From Prosapia bicincta (taxonomy: Eukaryota > Arthropoda > Insecta > Hemiptera > Cercopidae), in contig JBAIZL010000002.1 of the NCBI GenBank assembly GCA_036971475.1, positions 14,712,868-14,776,867 of the forward strand: 64,000 bases of DNA. The letters run 5' to 3'. A program made the position numbers and the translations under genes. Positions 58,201 through 64,000 of this stretch are shown one piece after another; positions within the stretch are counted from its first letter, which is position 1; every line of letters begins with the position of its first letter. The notes under the pieces were generated by a model. It was not told the origin of the DNA, searched no databases, and was given only the letters and a program-made list of their open reading frames with translations.

Positions 58201-61200
58201 ATTACCTTAGTTTATATTATCAGTACGATAAATTATAATGTATGACAAATATGAGAACATAATATCCCGTCAGTATAATCTTAGTTTATATTATCTGTAC
58301 GATAAAGTATAATGTATGACAAATATGAGAACATAATATCCTGTCAGTATAAGATTAGTTTATATTATCAGTACGATAAATTATAATGTATGACAAATAT
58401 GAGAACATAATATCCCGTTCAGTATAGGCTTAGTTTATATTATCAGTACAATAAATTATAATGTATGACAAATATGAGAACATAATATCCCGTTAGTATT
58501 AGCGTAGTTTATATTATCAGTACAATAAATTATAAGGTACGACAAATATGAGAACATAATATCCTGTCAGTATAAGCTTAGTTTATATTATCAGTAAGAT
58601 AAATTATAATGTATGACAAATATGAGAACATAATATCCCGTTCAGTATAAGCTTAGTTTATATTATCAGTACAATACAATATAATGTACGACAAATATGA
58701 GAACATCATATCCTGTCAGTATAAGCTTAGTTTATATTATCAGTACAATAAGTTTATATGTATGACAAATATGAGAACATAATATCCTGTCAGTATAAGC
58801 TTAGTTTACATTATCAGTACGATAAATTATAATGTATGACAAAAATGAGAACATAATATCCCGTTCATTATAAGCTTAGTTTATAATATCAGTACAATAA
58901 ATTATAATGTATGACAAATATGAGAACATAATATCCCGTCAGTATAAGCTTAGTTTATATTATCAGTACAATAAATTATAAGGTACGACAAATATGAGAA
59001 CATCATATCCTGTCAGTATAAGCTTAGTTTATATTATCAGTACGATAAATTATAATGTATGACAAATATGAGAACATAATATCCCGTTCAGTATAAGCTT
59101 AGTTTATATTATCAGTACAATAAATTATAATGTATGACAAATATGAGAACATAATATCCCGTTAGTATTAGCGTAGTTTATATTATCAGTACAATAAATT
59201 ATAAGGTACGACAAATATGAGAACATAATATCCTGTCAGTATAAGCTTAGTTTATATTATCAGTACGATAAATTATAATGTATGACAAATATGAGAACAT
59301 AATATCCCGTTCAGTATAAGCTTAGTTTATATTATCAGTACAATAAATTATAATGTATGACAAATATGAGAACATAATATCCCGTTAGTATTAGCATAGT
59401 TTATATTATCAGTACAATAAATTATAAGGTACGACAAATATGAGAACATCATATCCTGTCAGTATAAGCTTAGTTTATATTATCAGTACAATAAGTTTAT
59501 ATGTATGACAAATATGAGAGCATAATATCCTGTCAGTATAAGCTTAGTTTATATTATCAGTACGATAAATTATAATGTATGACAAAAATGAGAACATAAT
59601 ATCCCGTTCAGTATAAGCTTAGTTTATATTATCAGTACAATAAATTATAATGTATGACAAATATGAGAACATAATATCCCGTCAGTATAAGCTTAGTTTA
59701 TATTATCAGTACGATAAATTATAATGTATGACAAATATGAGAACATAATATCCCGTTCAGTATAAGCTTAGTTTATATTATCAGTACAATAAATTATAAT
59801 GTATGACAAATATGAGGACATAATATCCCGTCAGCATAAGCTTAGTTTATATTATCAGTACGATAAATTATAATGAATGACAAATATGAGAACATAATAT
59901 CCCGTCAGTATAAGCTTAGTTTATATTATCAGTACAATAAGTTTATATGTATGACAAATATGAGAACATCATATTCGGTCAGTATAAGCTTAGTTTATAT
60001 TATCAGTACAATAAATTATAATGTATGACAAATATGAGAACATAATATCCCGTCAGTATAAGCTTAGTTTAAATTATCAGTACAATAAATTATAAGGTAT
60101 GACAAATATGAGAACATTATATCCCGTTAGTATTAGCGTAGTTTATATTATCAGTACGATAAATTATAAGGTATGACAAATATGAGATCATAATATCCCG
60201 TCAGTATAAGCTTAGTTTATATTATCAGTACGATAAATTATAATGTATGACAAATATGAGAACATAATATCCCGTCAGTATAAGCTTAGTTTATATTATC
60301 AGTACGATAAATTATAATGTATGACAAATATGAGAACATAATATCCCGTCAGTATAAGCTTAGTTTATATTATCAGTACGATAAATTATAATGTATGACA
60401 AATATGAGAACATAATATCCCGTCAGTATAAGCTTAGTTTATATTATCAGTACGATAAATTATAATGTATGACAAATATGAGAACATAATATCCCGTCAG
60501 TATAAGCTTAGTTTATATTATCAGTACGATAAATTATAATGTATGACAAATATGAGAACATAATATCCCGTCAGTATAAGCTTAGTTTATATTATCAGTA
60601 CGATAAATTATAATGTATGACAAATATGAGAACATAATATCCCGTCAGTATAAGCTTAGTTTATATTATCAGTACGATAAATTATAATGTATGACAAATA
60701 TGAGAACATAATATCCCGTCAGTATAAGCTTAGTTTATATTATCAGTACGATAAATTATAAGGTACGACAAATATGAGAACATCATATAACGTTAGTATT
60801 AGCGTAGTTTATATTATCAGTACAATAAATTATATGGTATGACAAATATAAGAACATCATATCCCGTTAGTATTAGCGTAGTTTATATTATCAGTACAAT
60901 AAATTATAAGGTATGAGAAATATGAGAACATTATATCCCGTCAGTATAAGCTTAGTTTATATTATCAGTACAATAAATTATAAGGTATGACAAATATGAG
61001 AACATTATATCCCGTTAGTATTAGCGTAGTTTATATTATCAGTACGATAAATTATAATGTATGACAAATATGAGAACATAATATCCCGTCAGTATAAGCT
61101 TAGTTTATATTATCAGTACGATAAATTATAATGTATGACAAATAGGAGAACATAATATCCCGTCAGTATAAGCTTAGTTTATATTATCAGTACGATAAAT

Positions 61201-64000
61201 TATAATGTATGACAAATATGAGAACATAATATCCCGTCAGTATAAGCTTAGTTTATATTATCAGTACGATAAATTATATTGTATGACAAATATGAGAACA
61301 TAATATCCCGTCAGTATAAGCTTAGTTTATATTATCAGTACGATAAATTATAATGTATGACAAATATGAGAACATAATATCCCGTCAGCATAAGCTTAGT
61401 TTATATTATCAGTACGATAAATTATAATGTATGACAAATATGAGAACATAATATCCCGTCAGTATAAGCTTAGTTTATATTATCAGTACGATAAATTATA
61501 ATGTATGACAAATATGAGAACATAATATCCCGTCAGTATAAGCTTAGTTTATATTATCAGTACGATAAATTATAATGTATGACAAATATGAGAACATTAT
61601 ATCCCGTCAGTATAAGCTTAGTTTAAATTATCAGTACAATAAATTATAAGGTATGACAAATATGAGAACATTATATCCCGTTAGTATTAGCGTAGTTTAT
61701 ATTATCAGTACGATAAATTATAAGGTATGACAAATATGAGATCATAATATCCCGTCAGTATAAGCTTAGTTTATATTATCAGTACGATAAATTATAATGT
61801 ATGACAAATATGAGAACATAATATCCCGTCAGTATAAGCTTAGTTTATATTATCAGTACGATAAATTATAATGTATGACAAATATGAGAACATAATATCC
61901 CGTCAGTATAAGCTTAGTTTATATTATCAGTACGATAAATTATAATGTATGACAAATATGAGAACATAATATCCCGTCAGTATAAGCTTAGTTTATATTA
62001 TCAGTACGATAAATTATAATGTATGACAAATATGAGAACATAATATCCCGTCAGTATAAGCTTAGTTTATATTATCAGTACGATAAATTATAATGTATGA
62101 CAAATATGAGAACATAATATCCCGTCAGTATAAGCTTAGTTTATATTATCAGTACGATAAATTATAATGTATGACAAATATGAGAACATAATATCCCGTC
62201 AGTATAAGCTTAGTTTATATTATCAGTACGATAAATTATAATGTATGACAAATATGAGAACATAATATCCCGTCAGTATAAGCTTAGTTTATATTATCAG
62301 TACGATAAATTATAAGGTATGACAAATATGAGAACATCATATCCCGTTAGTATTAGCGTAGTTTATATTATCAGTACAATAAATTATAAGGTATGACAAA
62401 TATGAGAACATCATATCCTGTCAGTATAAGCTTAGTTTATATTATCAGTACAATAAGTTTATATGTATGACAAATATGAGAACATAATATCCTGTCAGTA
62501 TAAGCTTAGTTTATATTATCAGTACAATAAATTATAATGTATGACAAATATGAGAACATAATATCCCGTCAGTATAAGCTTAGTTTATATTATCAGTACA
62601 ATAAATTATAAGGTACGACAAATATGAGAACATCATATCCTGTCAGTATAAGCTTAGTTTATATTATCAGTACGATAAATTATAATGTATGACAAATATG
62701 AGAACATAATATCCCGTTCAGTATAAGCTTAGTTTATATTATCAGTACAATAAATTATAATGTATGACAAATATGAGAACATAATATCCCGTTAGTATTA
62801 GCGTAGTTTATATTATCAGTACAATAAATTATAAGGTACGACAAATATGAGAACATAATATCCTGTCAGTATAAGCTTAGTTTATATTATCAGTACGATA
62901 AATTATAATGTATGACAAATATGAGAACATAATATCCCGTTCAGTATAAGCTTAGTTTATATTATCAGTACAATAAATTATAATGTATGACAAATATGAG
63001 AACATAATATCCCGTTAGTATTAGCATAGTTTATATTATCAGTACAATAAATTATAAGGTACGACAAATATGAGAACATCATATCCTGTCAGTATAAGCT
63101 TAGTTTATATTATCAGTACAATAAGTTTATATGTATGACAAATATGAGAGCATAATATCCTGTCAGTATAAGCTTAGTTTATATTATCAGTACGATAAAT
63201 TATAATGTATGACAAAAATGAGAACATAATATCCCGTTCAGTATAAGCTTAGTTTATATTATCAGTACAATAAATTATAATGTATGACAAATATGAGAAC
63301 ATAATATCCCGTCAGTATAAGCTTGGTTTATATTATCAGTACGATACATTATAATGTATGACAAATATGAGAACATAATATCCCGTTCAGTATAAGCTTA
63401 GTTTATATTATCAGTACAATAAATTATAATGTATGACAAATATGAGGACATAATATCCCGTCAGTATAAGCTTAGTTTATATTATCAGTACGATAAATTA
63501 TAATGAATGACAAATATGAGAACATAATATCCCGTCAGTATAAGCTTAGTTTATATTATCAGTACAATAAGTTTATATGTATGACAAATATGAGAACATC
63601 ATATTCGGTCAGTATAAGCTTAGTTTATATTATCAGTACAATAAATTATAATGTATGACAAATATGAGAACATAATATCCCGTCAGTATAAGCTTAGTTT
63701 ATATTATCAGTACGATAAATTATAATGTATGACAAATATGAGAACATAATATCCCGTCAGTATAAGCTTAGTTTATATTATCAGTACGATAAATTATAAT
63801 GTATGACAAATATGAGAACATAATATCCCGTCAGTATAAGCTTAGTTTATATTATCAGTACGATAAATTATAATGTATGACAAATATGAGAACATAATAT
63901 CCCGTCAGTATAAGCTTAGTTTATATTATCAGTACGATAAATTATTATGTATGACAAATATGAGAACATAATATCCCGTCAGTATAAGCTTAGTTTATAT
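55264..64000. repeat. 74-bp satellite array, at least 118 copies, cut by the window end
   Basis: The monomer contains AAGCTTAGTTTATATTATCA, GATAAATTATAATGTATG, CAAATATGAGAACATAATAT and CCCGTCAGTAT. Spacing between successive AAGCTTAG words is 74 bp, or 75 bp in a CCCGTTCAGT variant. The array is continuous from 55264 to the last base, so its true length is unknown. Most monomers carry one HindIII site (AAGCTT). Variants are not random: there are dimeric alternation and long-range copies, described in the findings. Confidence 0.97.

Overview
This is AT-rich nuclear DNA from an animal. Microsatellites, tandem arrays and transposable elements fill most of it, and there are no prokaryotic features. 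The best organism guess is an invertebrate, probably an arthropod and possibly a chelicerate. That guess rests on the mix of I-like LINEs with RNase H, Penelope-like elements, Merlin DNA transposons and long TA/CA arrays. No host gene here identifies the species.

Layout. 0-7.4 kb: two decayed Merlin/IS1595-type transposases. One sits in a complete 1079-bp element with 47-bp inverted termini and an 8-bp target duplication. 7.4-13.9 kb: a 6.0-kb minus-strand LINE (copy 1, frameshifted) inserted into an older dispersed repeat, with a 14-bp target duplication. 14-19.5 kb: noncoding DNA, a duplicated TA-flanked unit, and a 5'-truncated Penelope-like element that keeps its GIY-YIG endonuclease and is bracketed by inverted terminal repeats. 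22.5-23.2 kb: a 26-bp minisatellite. 25.5-26.8 kb: more Penelope-type termini and a near-perfect 46-bp-arm hairpin. 29.0-35.1 kb: a second, much better preserved copy of the same LINE (copy 2), with ORF1 open and only two nonsense codons in ORF2. 36.7-40.4 kb: an old tandem duplication whose copies have diverged except for a 79-base island that is still identical. 49.3-52.2 kb: the only convincing host gene, a single coding exon for a 959-residue, very basic, cysteine-free secreted protein with internal repeats. 53-54.2 kb: a 19-bp/95-bp minisatellite. 55.26 kb to the window end: at least 8.7 kb of a 74-bp satellite with higher-order structure.

How the parts fit together. The LINE copies carry the full set for target-primed retrotransposition: a zinc-knuckle ORF1, and an endonuclease-RT-RNase H-zinc finger ORF2 abutting it. 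They also share a structured GC-rich 5' end. Penelope-type termini with a hammerhead-ribozyme-like core recur at nine or so places between 18 and 45 kb, several of them as inverted pairs. The most interesting candidates are this dispersed ribozyme-like motif set, the secreted repeat protein, the identical island in the old duplication and the nested repeats of the 74-bp satellite.
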